Of a DNA stretch of 64,000 nt, positions 25,630-34,222 are shown one piece after another. The stretch lies in contig JAEWBO010000033.1 in the NCBI GenBank assembly GCA_023391105.1, positions 1 through 64,000 of the forward strand, given 5' to 3'. The translations under genes and the position numbers were made by a program. The first letter of the stretch is position 1, and each line of letters begins with the position of its first letter. The notes beneath the pieces were generated by a model. The model was not told the DNA's origin, searched no databases, and was given only the letters and a program-made list of their open reading frames with translations. Source of the stretch: Bacillota bacterium. Its GTDB lineage: Bacteria; Bacillota; Clostridia; Christensenellales; SZUA-584.

Positions 25630-26400
25630 ATGTCAAAAATTATCGCCATCGCCAACCAAAAAGGCGGCGTTGGCAAGACGACGACAGCTGTCAATTTGAG
25701 TGCCTGTCTTGCGGAAACAGGAAAAAAAGTATTGCTTATCGACATAGATCCGCAGGGCAATTCGACAAGCGGTCTCGGAATTGAGAAAAGCACTCTCAAA
25801 GCATCGTCCTATGACGTACTGATCAACAATATAGACGCACAAAGCGCCATAGTGGGTACGATGATCGATACGCTTGACGTTTTACCTGCCAATATTGATT
25901 TGGTGGGTGCTGAGGTTGAATTGGTATCCCGTATGGCGCGTGAGCAAATTTTAAAAAATGCACTCAAAAATATAAAAGAGAAATATGATTTTATTTTTAT
26001 GGATTGCCCGCCCTCTCTTGGCCTTATCACAATAAACGCGCTGACGGCAGCTGACAAAATACTTGTTCCCATTCAATGTGAGTATTATGCTCTTGAAGGT
26101 TTGTCTCAGCTTATTAATACAATTAAGCTGGTTAAGGCGAATCTCAATCCAAATATTGAGGTGGAAGGCGTTGTTCTGACCATGTTTGACGGGAGAACAA
26201 ATCTGTCAATACAGGTCGTTGAGGAAGTTAAAAAATATTTTAAAAATAAGGTTTACAGAACCATCATTCCCCGAAACGTAAGACTCGGTGAAGCGCCAAG
26301 CTTTGGGCTTCCGGTTATCCGCTATGATGCGACTTGTCTTGGTTCGCAGTGCTACACCGAACTTGCCAATGAGGTTATCGAGAATGGAGACGAAGAATAA
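25630..26400 (+). CDS. parA: Chromosome partitioning ATPase ParA (Soj)
   Basis: Drives origin segregation with ParB and, in Bacillus, also modulates DnaA. The 256-residue protein has the deviant Walker A KGGVGKTT at residues 11-18 and the DCPPSLG Walker B region, as in chromosomal Soj rather than plasmid ParA, with no extra N-terminal DNA-binding domain. A GGGGGT ribosome site precedes the ATG at 25630. Its stop overlaps the parB start by one base (TAATG). Confidence 0.95.
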   Translation: MSKIIAIANQKGGVGKTTTAVNLSACLAETGKKVLLIDIDPQGNSTSGLGIEKSTLKASSYDVLINNIDAQSAIVGTMIDTLDVLPANIDLVGAEVELVSRMAREQILKNALKNIKEKYDFIFMDCPPSLGLITINALTAADKILVPIQCEYYALEGLSQLINTIKLVKANLNPNIEVEGVVLTMFDGRTNLSIQVVEEVKKYFKNKVYRTIIPRNVRLGEAPSFGLPVIRYDATCLGSQCYTELANEVIENGDEE

Positions 26401-27257
26401 TGAAGCAGCAACAGCGTTTGGGAAAAGGTTTGGGCGCACTAATTGGTGATGTGCCTGCACAGAAGGAAGAACACAGCGACGGAATAAAATCAGTTAATGT
26501 TAACGATATCGATCCGAATGCGAGCCAGCCGAGAAAGCATTTTGACAACGAAAAGCTGGAAGAGCTTTCGCAGTCTATCAGCACATATGGCATTGTTCAA
26601 CCTATTATCGTTCAGAAAAATGGATTGCGCTACACAATCATCGCGGGTGAGAGGCGATACCGTGCTGCGCGTCTTGCAGGATTAAAGGATGTACCCGTCG
26701 TTATCAAGGAATACTCAGAAGCAGAGCTCATGGAGGTCTCACTTGTTGAGAACCTTCAGCGTGAGGACCTTAATCCTATAGAAGAAGCACAGGCGATGCG
26801 CATGCTTATGGATGAATACAAACTGACACAGGATGAACTATCGACGCGGCTCGGAAAATCAAGAAGCGCTGTGGCCAATACTTTAAGACTGCTCTCTTTG
26901 CCGGAGTCCGTGCGCAGCATGGTGATTGCGGGAGACCTGTCATCTGGCCATGCGCGATGCCTTGTGGCACTTGATCGGGATGAAGATAAACAAAGACTTG
27001 CAATGAAGATCGTCTCGCAGGGGCTTTCGGTTCGTGCTGCGGAAGAGCTTATAAAAGCGCTGAACAAGCAAAAGCCGCAGGAAAGAAAAAAAGAAGACAC
27101 AGAATCAGAAATAAAGGAAGCCGAGAAATCTTTAACTGCGGCGCTTGGCACACGCGTTCTCATATCAGGCGATATGAAGCGCGGAAAGATCATATTACAA
27201 TATTATAATCAGGACCAATTAAACTCCCTGTATGATTTTTTAATGACAAACAAATAG
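26400..27257 (+). CDS. parB: Chromosome partitioning protein ParB (Spo0J)
   Basis: Binds parS and spreads as a CTP-dependent clamp. The 285-residue protein opens with KGLGALIGD, which resembles the Soj-stimulating N-terminus. It has the CTP-binding GERRYRA at residues 83-89, VENLQREDLNPIEEA, the helix-turn-helix TQDELSTRLGKSRSAVANTLRLL, and a C-terminal dimerisation domain. It is translationally coupled to parA and directly followed by three parS sites. Confidence 0.96.
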   Translation: MKQQQRLGKGLGALIGDVPAQKEEHSDGIKSVNVNDIDPNASQPRKHFDNEKLEELSQSISTYGIVQPIIVQKNGLRYTIIAGERRYRAARLAGLKDVPVVIKEYSEAELMEVSLVENLQREDLNPIEEAQAMRMLMDEYKLTQDELSTRLGKSRSAVANTLRLLSLPESVRSMVIAGDLSSGHARCLVALDRDEDKQRLAMKIVSQGLSVRAAEELIKALNKQKPQERKKEDTESEIKEAEKSLTAALGTRVLISGDMKRGKIILQYYNQDQLNSLYDFLMTNK

Positions 27258-27271
27258 CAAAAAAGAGAATC

Positions 27272-27299
27272 AAGCCTGCCGTGATTGGCGGGCTTTTTT
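27272..27299 (+). terminator. Terminator of the parAB operon
   Basis: AAGCCTGCC and GGCGGGCTT pair over nine bases (one wobble) around GTGATT, followed by a six-T run. Confidence 0.9.
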
Positions 27300-27324
27300 G
27301 CTGCATTGATTTTTACGCTTCCAT

Positions 27325-27340
27325 TGTTTCACGTGAAACA
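27325..27340. promoter_or_regulatory. parS: parS site 1 (perfect)
   Basis: TGTTTCACGTGAAACA is an exact 16/16 match to the Bacillus parS consensus, the ParB binding site. It lies 25 bases after the parB terminator. Confidence 0.95.
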
Positions 27341-27372
27341 ATGAAGGGAAAGCGCTGAATCGTATCAGAAAA

Positions 27373-27388
27373 AGTTTCACGTGAAACA
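27373..27388. promoter_or_regulatory. parS: parS site 2
   Basis: AGTTTCACGTGAAACA matches the parS consensus at 15 of 16 positions. It starts 48 bases after the start of site 1. Confidence 0.93.
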
Positions 27389-27419
27389 TTTCCCGAGAAA
27401 TGGTAGTACGAATTAAAAA

Positions 27420-27435
27420 AGTTTCACGTGAAACA
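27420..27435. promoter_or_regulatory. parS: parS site 3
   Basis: AGTTTCACGTGAAACA again, 15 of 16. It starts 47 bases after the start of site 2, so the three sites are almost evenly spaced, and it ends 26 bases before the stop of the cvpA-like gene. Confidence 0.93.
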
Positions 27436-27461
27436 TAATTAGAAAATAAAGAAGGCGCCAT

Positions 27462-28169
27462 CTAGATGACGCCGCGGATCAAATGAATAAAGAAGTTGTT
27501 TTCCGAAAAAAATGTGGCCAGACTCGAACTATTGAAATAGTCTGTAATTTGATTCAAGGGCAGAACCAGAAAAACAATAGGAACGATCAACATAATCAAA
27601 AAGCAGAACAACATGCCCCTTAGTGCGCCAAACAAAGCACCTGAAGTGCGGTCGTATTGACGCAGCTCGGGAAATTCAACAGTATAATCAATGGCACCCA
27701 GCACAAAAGCAAATATCACACGCGCAATGAAAAACACTGCCAGGAAAGAGATAATATTGAGTGCGACCGAAACGATTGTCATGTTGTAGTATTGACCAAT
27801 CGTAGAGAGACCGCTTGACGCAAAAGCTTTCGCTTCAACATTTTGCCGGATCAGCGATGTGAACGGCTCGGATATAGATGAGTGTGTAATGATATCATTG
27901 AGCTGTGCCGAAGAGAGATTGTTCACAAGCAGCTGCGAGCTTTCAAAAGATGCGACTTTCTCCGCACCTTCTGTATAATATATCATATAAGAAAACAATG
28001 ATTCGTTTGCTTTGACGGCTGTTGATACCACGGGATAGAAAAGATATGAGGTAATAATTGAGAGAAAAAAGGCACCAAGATTCATAGCGGATCTTAAAAA
28101 GCCGCGGTGGATACCTTCTAATACCATTATCAGCATGATCAATATCAAGATCAAGTTAACCCAGTTCAT
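27462..28169 (-). CDS. CvpA-family membrane protein
   Basis: A 235-residue integral membrane protein with a CvpA-type layout: a first helix pair (NLILILIMLIMVLEGIHRGFLRSAMNLGAF), a central soluble segment (about residues 55-125), then further helices with FRSG/GALFGALRG-type motifs. The family was named for colicin V production in Escherichia coli, but the general role is unknown. A GGAGG ribosome site precedes the ATG. The gene begins 21 bp after the DUF5711 gene, so they form an operon. Confidence 0.85.
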   Translation of the reverse strand: MNWVNLILILIMLIMVLEGIHRGFLRSAMNLGAFFLSIITSYLFYPVVSTAVKANESLFSYMIYYTEGAEKVASFESSQLLVNNLSSAQLNDIITHSSISEPFTSLIRQNVEAKAFASSGLSTIGQYYNMTIVSVALNIISFLAVFFIARVIFAFVLGAIDYTVEFPELRQYDRTSGALFGALRGMLFCFLIMLIVPIVFLVLPLNQITDYFNSSSLATFFSENNFFIHLIRGVI

Positions 28170-28190
28170 CGTTTACCTCCATGAACGGTA

Positions 28191-29297
28191 TTAAGGCAGC
28201 GGCATTAAAGAAATCAATTCACCGTGCTTTAATAAAACATTATCGTCAACCGTTCTTTCTACGCTGTCAATTGCATATGGCAGATCGTACGTTCTCAGGT
28301 ATTTACCTTCACCAGTATAAACGAAAAGCTTTTCGTTTGCAAAGCAATATATCTTTTCGCCCTCGTGCAAAATCTTAAATACGCCAGGTGGAAGGTTGAT
28401 TTTTATTTCGCTGCCGGACGTGCGAATCACGCGCGCGATATCATATGTACCTGCGCTGCCTGACGGCACATAGATAAATTTTGGATCATCTGTTTGATAT
28501 ACGTCTTCTAGCATCCACCCGTAGGTCATAATCTCTTTAACATCTGAATTCAGCGATCCATAGATTGTGAGGTATGTCGTACCTATGGCGTAAATCTTAT
28601 TATCAATCCAATATACGTCGCTGACCAGCTGATCTTTAAGCTCTTTAATCATCGTGATCGCTTGCGTATCGGGCTTGTATGTGGAGATACGGGATATGGG
28701 AACACTGCCGGACACATCAAGCTCCAAAACATAAAGGGAATCGCTCAATTCGTCAAAGCCGTAATCCATCACATATCGGTCGGTGACATCCAGTAAAAAC
28801 AGCTGTTCTCCGGACAAGCTAAAAACGATGATATAGGATGGGGTTTTATCGGCAAGATGCTGCTGAATATACACAGCCGCCATATCTTTTCCGACACGAG
28901 CGGATTCAATATCTCCATCAAGCTGAGTGGAAAACTGATGCTGACCTTGTGTATCGATCACCTGTATGACGCCTTGACCCGTTGCGGCAATAATTTCGTC
29001 GTTGACGACGAAACGAAGCCCGCCGGAAAACAAACGCAGCTTCCATACGGTATTCAGCGACGGGCTGATGCATGTTAAAAGCTCCTGATCAGTGTAAATA
29101 ATATTTGTACCGACGGTATAGTGACTGGAAGCAGAACCGAAAGGCATGTCCACAATGGTATCTTCTAAATCCTTGTCTGCCGTCAATATAACGATAAGCC
29201 CCGTGATGAGCACGATGGTGACCAGCACGATTGAGCCGAAGAAGAAGATGGTTTTGCGCGACAGGCGCTTCTTTTTTGTTTTCGTGTTTGTGTACAC
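28191..29297 (-). CDS. DUF5711-type membrane-anchored protein
   Basis: A 368-residue protein: a basic N-terminus with KTKKKRLSRK, a membrane helix at about residues 17-39, then an outside domain of repeated strands such as TVGTNIIYTDQELLTCISPSLNTVWKLRL and EIIAATGQGVIQVIDTQGQHQFSTQL, which read like a PQQ/WD-type propeller. I assign it to DUF5711 by resemblance. A GTG at 29297 is chosen as start because GAGAGG lies six bases upstream. A TATAAT at 29333-29328 is the likely -10. The function is unknown; the pairing with CvpA recalls Clostridia neighbourhoods. Confidence 0.75.
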   Translation of the reverse strand: MYTNTKTKKKRLSRKTIFFFGSIVLVTIVLITGLIVILTADKDLEDTIVDMPFGSASSHYTVGTNIIYTDQELLTCISPSLNTVWKLRLFSGGLRFVVNDEIIAATGQGVIQVIDTQGQHQFSTQLDGDIESARVGKDMAAVYIQQHLADKTPSYIIVFSLSGEQLFLLDVTDRYVMDYGFDELSDSLYVLELDVSGSVPISRISTYKPDTQAITMIKELKDQLVSDVYWIDNKIYAIGTTYLTIYGSLNSDVKEIMTYGWMLEDVYQTDDPKFIYVPSGSAGTYDIARVIRTSGSEIKINLPPGVFKILHEGEKIYCFANEKLFVYTGEGKYLRTYDLPYAIDSVERTVDDNVLLKHGELISLMPLP

Positions 29298-29346
29298 AAG
29301 ACACCTCTCTTGCACGATGATAACGACATTATAACACAAGCAGGGG

Positions 29347-29373
29347 AAAAGAAAAACGGCCTCATTTGGGCCG
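29347..29373 (-). terminator. Terminator of the lipid-kinase gene
   Basis: On the minus strand, CGGCC and GGCCG pair around a seven-base loop and are followed by GTTTTTC and more T-rich sequence, about 30 bases after the stop at 29403. Confidence 0.7.
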
Positions 29374-29402
29374 AATAAAACTGCATTATCGATACGATCG
29401 TA

Positions 29403-30281
29403 TTAAAACTCGGGACAGAACACGCGAAGTGCGGCGGGCTTTATGCGTAAATGCGCGGGTGTTTGTCCAATAATATCGCCGTCGAGTTCGAAGCTCATAG
29501 GTGTCTCGCTGCTGATGTGGATGTCACTGCATGTAAACTGCTCCGCAACAGAAATTTTTTCAATCTGCCCTTTTTTAAGCTTGGGAAGCTCAATCAGTAT
29601 ACGCCAGTTCGAAACGTTATTGACTATCAGCACATCAAAAAGACCATCTAATACGCTGGAAGCGGGCGCCACTTTAAGCCCGCCGCCAAAGCATTTGCCG
29701 TTTGCGATGGCAACCAGCAGCACTTTTCTGTGAATTTTCTCACCGTTAGCCGTAATTTCTATGTTGATTCCTTTGTGTTTAAAAAGTGATAAGATAATGC
29801 CGGCATAATAGGCAGCTCCGCCTGTAAAAAGTCGGCGCACCTTTTCGGTATTGCGGAGCACCTCCACATCAAACCCGGTACCCGCGACATTAAGGAATGG
29901 CCTGTCTTCGTCCAGAAATCCGATGTCGATCTTTTTGCTGTGTCCGGCGAGTATCACATTCAGTGCTTCTATGGGATCTTTGGATACATGAACGGCTTCA
30001 CGAAAATCATTGCCCGTTCCGGCAGGGATAATGCCGAGTGTTTCCTCGGTGCCGTGTAATTCGCCGGCGATCTCGAGCAGTGTCCCATCTCCGCCCACAG
30101 AAATAATACCTTTATAAGCTTTTCCGACAGCTGCCCGTGCCAGTTCAACAGCATGCTGAGGATACTGTGTTTCCACGACTTCAAATGCGACGTCTTCTTG
30201 TATGAGATGCTGCTCCACAGCCTGCATGACCTTTAAGGATCGGCCCGCGCCTGCAGTTGGATTGAAAATGATATAATACAT
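29403..30281 (-). CDS. Diacylglycerol/lipid kinase family protein (YegS/DgkB-like)
   Basis: A 292-residue lipid kinase. The nucleotide-binding segment opens with MYYIIFNPTAGAG and has the catalytic-domain signatures SVGGDGT and IPAGTGNDF. The C-terminal beta-sandwich ends with SFELDGDIIGQTPAHLRI. It phosphorylates diacylglycerol or a related lipid with ATP; DgkB recycles diacylglycerol made during lipoteichoic acid synthesis in Bacillus. Substrate assignment here is by family only. TTGGAG precedes the ATG. Confidence 0.9.
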   Translation of the reverse strand: MYYIIFNPTAGAGRSLKVMQAVEQHLIQEDVAFEVVETQYPQHAVELARAAVGKAYKGIISVGGDGTLLEIAGELHGTEETLGIIPAGTGNDFREAVHVSKDPIEALNVILAGHSKKIDIGFLDEDRPFLNVAGTGFDVEVLRNTEKVRRLFTGGAAYYAGIILSLFKHKGINIEITANGEKIHRKVLLVAIANGKCFGGGLKVAPASSVLDGLFDVLIVNNVSNWRILIELPKLKKGQIEKISVAEQFTCSDIHISSETPMSFELDGDIIGQTPAHLRIKPAALRVFCPEF

Positions 30282-30447
30282 GTGCGCTCCAAAAGTTTGA
30301 TACTTTATTCTACTAAAATCGACAGTGTTTGTACAGAAAAAACATGTTGGTGACTTTGCTACTGTTCATATAAAATATACTGACTATAATAAAAAGACAT
30401 AAAGAAAGATACGCCTTTGGGCATACTTGAAAAGAAGGAGGATCGCA

Positions 30448-31122
30448 ATGTCTTTGGCTGGCATCGGCAGCGCGTTTTTGGTCGGGCTTACGGCGTTTTT
30501 CTCGCCGTGTATTTTGCCTGTGATACCTGTATTTATATCCACACTGATAGGCGGCATAGGAGCACATCAAAAAATTGTGAAGATTGGCAGTCTGCAGATA
30601 CACACGCAGCCGATATGGCGCGTGACAGCGTTTGCTTTGGGTGTGGCAGTCACGTTTTCTATACTTGGGATTGCGTTTGGTGCGCTGGGGCAGCTCATAA
30701 ATTCGGTCTGGTACATGCTCGTTTGCTCAATCGTCGTGATTCTTTTCGGTATCTACCAAACGGGTATTGTCTCAATTCCGTTTTTAATGCGGGAGAAGCG
30801 CTTTGCGCTCAAAGAGCGGAACGGCATTTTTGGCGCCTTTCTGCTGGGGTTTACATACAGCTTTGGCTGGACACCGTGCGTGGGGCTTTCGCTGGGCAGT
30901 GTGCTGCTTTATGTCACGCCGCAGGGCATACTCGTGGCGGCGCTGACACTGCTAGTGTACTCCCTTGGATTTGTGATTCCATTCTTTGTGGTGGCTGTGT
31001 TCTCCGATGTGCTTCTTAAAAGGATCAGCGGTCTGTATAGACACATGAAGCTGATCAAGACCATCGGCGGCTTGATTATTGTGGTAATGGGCATCTATCT
31101 GCTCATTGATACGCTGACTTAG
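30448..31122 (+). CDS. ccdA: CcdA-type thiol-disulfide electron transporter
   Basis: A 224-residue membrane protein with about six helices. It carries the two redox cysteines typical of CcdA/DsbD-beta, one in FFSPCILPVIP (near residue 20) and one in GWTPCVG (near residue 138). It passes electrons from cytosolic thioredoxin to thiol proteins outside the membrane. The ATG at 30448 follows AAGGAGG. It is the first gene of a three-gene set with a TlpA-like lipoprotein and an MltG-like lipoprotein; a TATAAT at 30385-30390 may be the -10. Confidence 0.92.
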   Translation: MSLAGIGSAFLVGLTAFFSPCILPVIPVFISTLIGGIGAHQKIVKIGSLQIHTQPIWRVTAFALGVAVTFSILGIAFGALGQLINSVWYMLVCSIVVILFGIYQTGIVSIPFLMREKRFALKERNGIFGAFLLGFTYSFGWTPCVGLSLGSVLLYVTPQGILVAALTLLVYSLGFVIPFFVVAVFSDVLLKRISGLYRHMKLIKTIGGLIIVVMGIYLLIDTLT

Positions 31123-31140
31123 CGAAAGGAGAGATAAATT

Positions 31141-31746
31141 ATGAAACGAATAATCTTTATGATGTTGTCAATACTGCTTGCGGTATCGCTTGCCGCTTGC
31201 GGCTCCAATACAGATTCCAGAGAACCCGGGACAACGGCGGGTTCTGTGACTTCTCAGCCTGCGGAATTAGCAGAACCCGAAGCAACGGGCACGGATGCTG
31301 AGGCGGTGCACAGCGAAGAGATTGTCTATGAGTTTGAATTCACCGATATCGACGGCAATGTGCATAAACTTTCGGATTACCGCGGCAAGCCGGTATTCTT
31401 GCGCGTTTGGGCATCGTGGTGCGGTGTTTGCACATCGTCGCTCGAGGAATTCGATAAACTGGCGGGCGAAGCGGAGGAATTTGTGATTTTGAGCGTCGTG
31501 ATGCCGTCAATGAGCGGAGAGCTTAGCGCCGAAGAATTCACGGAATGGTATAAAGCTTTCGGATACGAAAATCTCGTTGTGATGTTTGACAACGAAGCGC
31601 AGATTATCAGAGACTTCGGTATCAACGCGTTTCCGAGCCAGATCATGTTCGACGCTGAAGGGCATGTTGTCTATGGCATGGTGGGAGCGATGTCCGCAGA
31701 GCTCATCACGGAAACGATGCTCAAGATTGCGAACGAATCTGCCTGA
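31141..31746 (+). CDS. TlpA/ResA-like thioredoxin-fold lipoprotein
   Basis: A 201-residue extracellular thiol-disulfide oxidoreductase. It has a lipoprotein signal with lipobox LAAC (Cys20), a Ser/Thr/Glu-rich linker to about residue 60, and a thioredoxin domain with the redox motif WCGVC (Cys94, Cys97) and the cis-proline in AFPSQ. It is the natural electron acceptor for the CcdA protein 18 bp upstream. Possible clients are cytochrome c apoproteins or cell-wall enzymes; the next gene encodes a cell-wall enzyme-like protein. Confidence 0.9.
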   Translation: MKRIIFMMLSILLAVSLAACGSNTDSREPGTTAGSVTSQPAELAEPEATGTDAEAVHSEEIVYEFEFTDIDGNVHKLSDYRGKPVFLRVWASWCGVCTSSLEEFDKLAGEAEEFVILSVVMPSMSGELSAEEFTEWYKAFGYENLVVMFDNEAQIIRDFGINAFPSQIMFDAEGHVVYGMVGAMSAELITETMLKIANESA

Positions 31747-31805
31747 CATTGAGATAACTGCGCCAGGATGCTATAATGGCCTAAAAGAGTAAAAGGAAGG
31801 CAGTC

Positions 31806-32741
31806 ATGAACAAACGTATCCTCATTTTGGGGATGATATGCGTCAGTCTGTTTCTCGCTGCATGTGCGGGAACAGTCTCTGCGCCGGCAGAGACGGCCAC
31901 GCAGACGATTGCGCCGCCGCCAACAGTTTCGTCGATCGTACAGCCCACGCCGGTGCCCACCACGTCCCCAGAAGAGACGGCAGTGCCCGTTAAAGGGACG
32001 GTTACGGTTCGCGGCGGTGACACGCTTGAGCGCGATATCATACCGCAGCTCTGTGAGATTTTTTCGCAGTCTGAAGAAGATGTAAAGGATGTGCTTGCAA
32101 TAGCGCAAAGCCGTTTGATAAGCGATGAACTCACAGGCTTTCAACGTATGGAGGGCATTATTGTGCCGGGCAGCTATGAGGTAACGGATCAAAGCCTTAA
32201 CGATTATGTAAATATATGGATACGTGATGCGGAACGACGCTATGATAGGCTATTGGCTGCGAGCGGCGATGCGAATAAACTTGAGGCGTGGGAACAGCTT
32301 ACGCTTGCGTCCATCGTGGATTGGGAGTGCATAGGGGACGAGTTTCAGTCGGAGACGGCGGCCGTATTCATAAACCGTATACATGACGATGCCAAGCTGC
32401 AAAGCTGCGTCACCGTGGAATACGCGCTGGGGTATGAGCGCCCGTTTTTGACGCTTGATGACATTAAAATTGACAGTGAATACAACACATACATAACGCG
32501 CGGGCTTCCGCCGGGCCCGATATGCGCGCTGGATGAAAAAAGCCTGCTTGCGGCAATCGGCAAAGCTGTAGACGACAGCCTGTACTTTTTCTTCTATGAC
32601 TATACGCTGGGGACAATGAAGTTCTTTTCCGATTACGGCGCGTTTAAGGAAGAGGCCAATATATCCAAGCAACTGTATGTGGACACGTTTGATATCGGCA
32701 AATATGATAAAGTCGATAAACGCATCGCCTTTGGACAATAA
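31806..32741 (+). CDS. MltG/YceG-like lipoprotein, putative endolytic murein transglycosylase
   Basis: A 311-residue protein. The lipobox LAAC ends at Cys20 and a Pro/Thr linker runs to about residue 60. A YceG-like catalytic domain follows, with LASIVDWE (about 167-174), FINRI, LQSCVTVEYALG and NTYITRGLPPGPICALDEKSLLAAI. MltG cuts nascent glycan strands to end their growth. Usual MltG is anchored by a helix and reads LASIVEKE; here the anchor is lipid and the motif has DW in place of EK, with the last Glu kept. A loop Cys replaces the usual Asp in LQSDPTV. AAGGAAGG precedes the ATG. The third gene of the CcdA-TlpA operon. Confidence 0.8.
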   Translation: MNKRILILGMICVSLFLAACAGTVSAPAETATQTIAPPPTVSSIVQPTPVPTTSPEETAVPVKGTVTVRGGDTLERDIIPQLCEIFSQSEEDVKDVLAIAQSRLISDELTGFQRMEGIIVPGSYEVTDQSLNDYVNIWIRDAERRYDRLLAASGDANKLEAWEQLTLASIVDWECIGDEFQSETAAVFINRIHDDAKLQSCVTVEYALGYERPFLTLDDIKIDSEYNTYITRGLPPGPICALDEKSLLAAIGKAVDDSLYFFFYDYTLGTMKFFSDYGAFKEEANISKQLYVDTFDIGKYDKVDKRIAFGQ

Positions 32742-32780
32742 AATTTAACATTTCGTTCTTATATTGCTTGCGGATTTGAG

Positions 32781-32809
32781 TTGACTGTCACGATATTTTT
32801 TGATACGAT
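32781..32809 (+). promoter_or_regulatory. purA promoter
   Basis: TTGACT (32781-32786), 17 bp, TACGAT (32804-32809); transcription should begin near 32816, giving a leader of about 60 bases that contains a strong hairpin. Confidence 0.65.
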
Positions 32810-32821
32810 AGCGTAGGACTT

Positions 32822-32852
32822 AAGCGGGGATGCGACAGACCCCGCTTTTATC
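32822..32852 (+). terminator. Terminator-like hairpin in the purA leader
   Basis: AAGCGGGG (32822-32829) and CCCCGCTT (32840-32847) form a perfect 8 bp stem, followed by a T-rich tract. It lies between the purA promoter and the ribosome site, so it could attenuate purA or shield the 5' end. An ATG in its loop begins an in-frame extension of purA but has no ribosome site. Confidence 0.6.
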
Positions 32853-32877
32853 ATCTTTATTTAGTAGGAGTATGCAG

Positions 32878-34161
32878 ATGCCGGGCATTTCAGTATTTGG
32901 TGCACAATGGGGAGACGAGGGCAAGGGACGCTTTGTTGATTACCTTGCAAACGACGCCGAAGTCGTCGTGCGTTATCAGGGCGGTAACAACGCGGGACAC
33001 ACGATTATCGTAGATGACGTGCAATACACGCTTCATCTGATCCCTGCGGGTTCTCTCTACGACGGCAAGCTTTGCGTGATCGGAAACGGTGTGGTGGTAG
33101 ACCCCGGCGCGCTGATTGAAGAGATGGAAATGCTCCAAAAGCAGGGGCTGACTCTTGAAAACTTAAAAGTATCGGATAGGGCGCATATGGTGATGCCCTA
33201 TCATAAGCTGCTGGATGGTTTGGCTGAGGATGGCGCGGGTGACGCGCAGATCGGCACCACCAAGCGCGGCATTGGCCCTTGCTATACAGATAAGGCCGCG
33301 CGTATCGGTCTTCGCATGTGCGATCTTTTATCCGACAGCTTTTCGGAAAAGCTGCGCACCGTGCTGGATCAGAAAAATGAGATATTAACGAAAATATACG
33401 GTCAAAATGCGCTTTGCTTTGATACGATACTCAAAGAGTTTCTTGGTTATCGCAAACAGCTGGCTCCGTATATATGTGATACAGTCAGCCTGTGCCACAG
33501 TCTTCAAGCAAAAAACAGTAAAATGCTGTTTGAAGGCGCACAGGGCATGCTGCTTGACATCGACTTTGGCACATACCCCTTTGTGACCTCGTCTCATCCG
33601 ATTTCGGGCGGCGTGAGCGTGGGTACAGGGCTGCCGCCAGCGGCTGTAACCGAGGTGGTCGGCGTGGTCAAGTCTTATACCACACGCGTGGGCAAGGGAC
33701 CGTTTGTGACCGAGCTGCTCGATGAGACGGGTGACAAGATACGTGAGAAGGGCCATGAATACGGCGCGACGACAGGACGTCCGCGGCGCTGCGGCTGGCT
33801 TGATCTCGTGATCGTTGGATTCTCGGTGCGTGTAAGCGGCATCACGTCTATTGCGCTTTCCAGAATGGATACGCTGGGCGGGTTTGACAAGGTCAAGGTT
33901 TGCACCGCATACGAGATAGACGGCAAGGTGACAAATGACTATCCGGCATCTTTAGAGGACATCGCCAAAGCGAAGCCCATATACAGAGAGTTTGAGGGCT
34001 GGAGCAGTGATTTATCGCACATCAGAAGCTATGACGAGCTGCCAAAGGCAGCCAAAGAATATATTGAGTTCATCGAAAGCGAAACGGGCACGCCTGTCGG
34101 CATGATCGGCGTGGGTCCGGAGCGCAGTGAATGCATCGTCCGGCAAAAATACTTTGTCTGA
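32878..34161 (+). CDS. purA: Adenylosuccinate synthetase
   Basis: Joins IMP and aspartate with GTP, the first step from IMP to AMP. The 427-residue protein has GAQWGDEGKGRFVDYL near the N-terminus with the catalytic Asp and GTP loop, the NNAGHT motif, and the TTGRPRRCGWLD signature. The ATG at 32878 follows AGGAG by 7 bases; ATGs at 32830 and 32872 lie upstream of or against the ribosome site. Its leader contains a terminator-like hairpin. Confidence 0.96.
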   Translation: MPGISVFGAQWGDEGKGRFVDYLANDAEVVVRYQGGNNAGHTIIVDDVQYTLHLIPAGSLYDGKLCVIGNGVVVDPGALIEEMEMLQKQGLTLENLKVSDRAHMVMPYHKLLDGLAEDGAGDAQIGTTKRGIGPCYTDKAARIGLRMCDLLSDSFSEKLRTVLDQKNEILTKIYGQNALCFDTILKEFLGYRKQLAPYICDTVSLCHSLQAKNSKMLFEGAQGMLLDIDFGTYPFVTSSHPISGGVSVGTGLPPAAVTEVVGVVKSYTTRVGKGPFVTELLDETGDKIREKGHEYGATTGRPRRCGWLDLVIVGFSVRVSGITSIALSRMDTLGGFDKVKVCTAYEIDGKVTNDYPASLEDIAKAKPIYREFEGWSSDLSHIRSYDELPKAAKEYIEFIESETGTPVGMIGVGPERSECIVRQKYFV

Positions 34162-34222
34162 TACCGAGCTGCAATCAAAAACAGCGGTATAAAGTGCCGG
34201 AATGAAAAAAAAATAGATAAAA

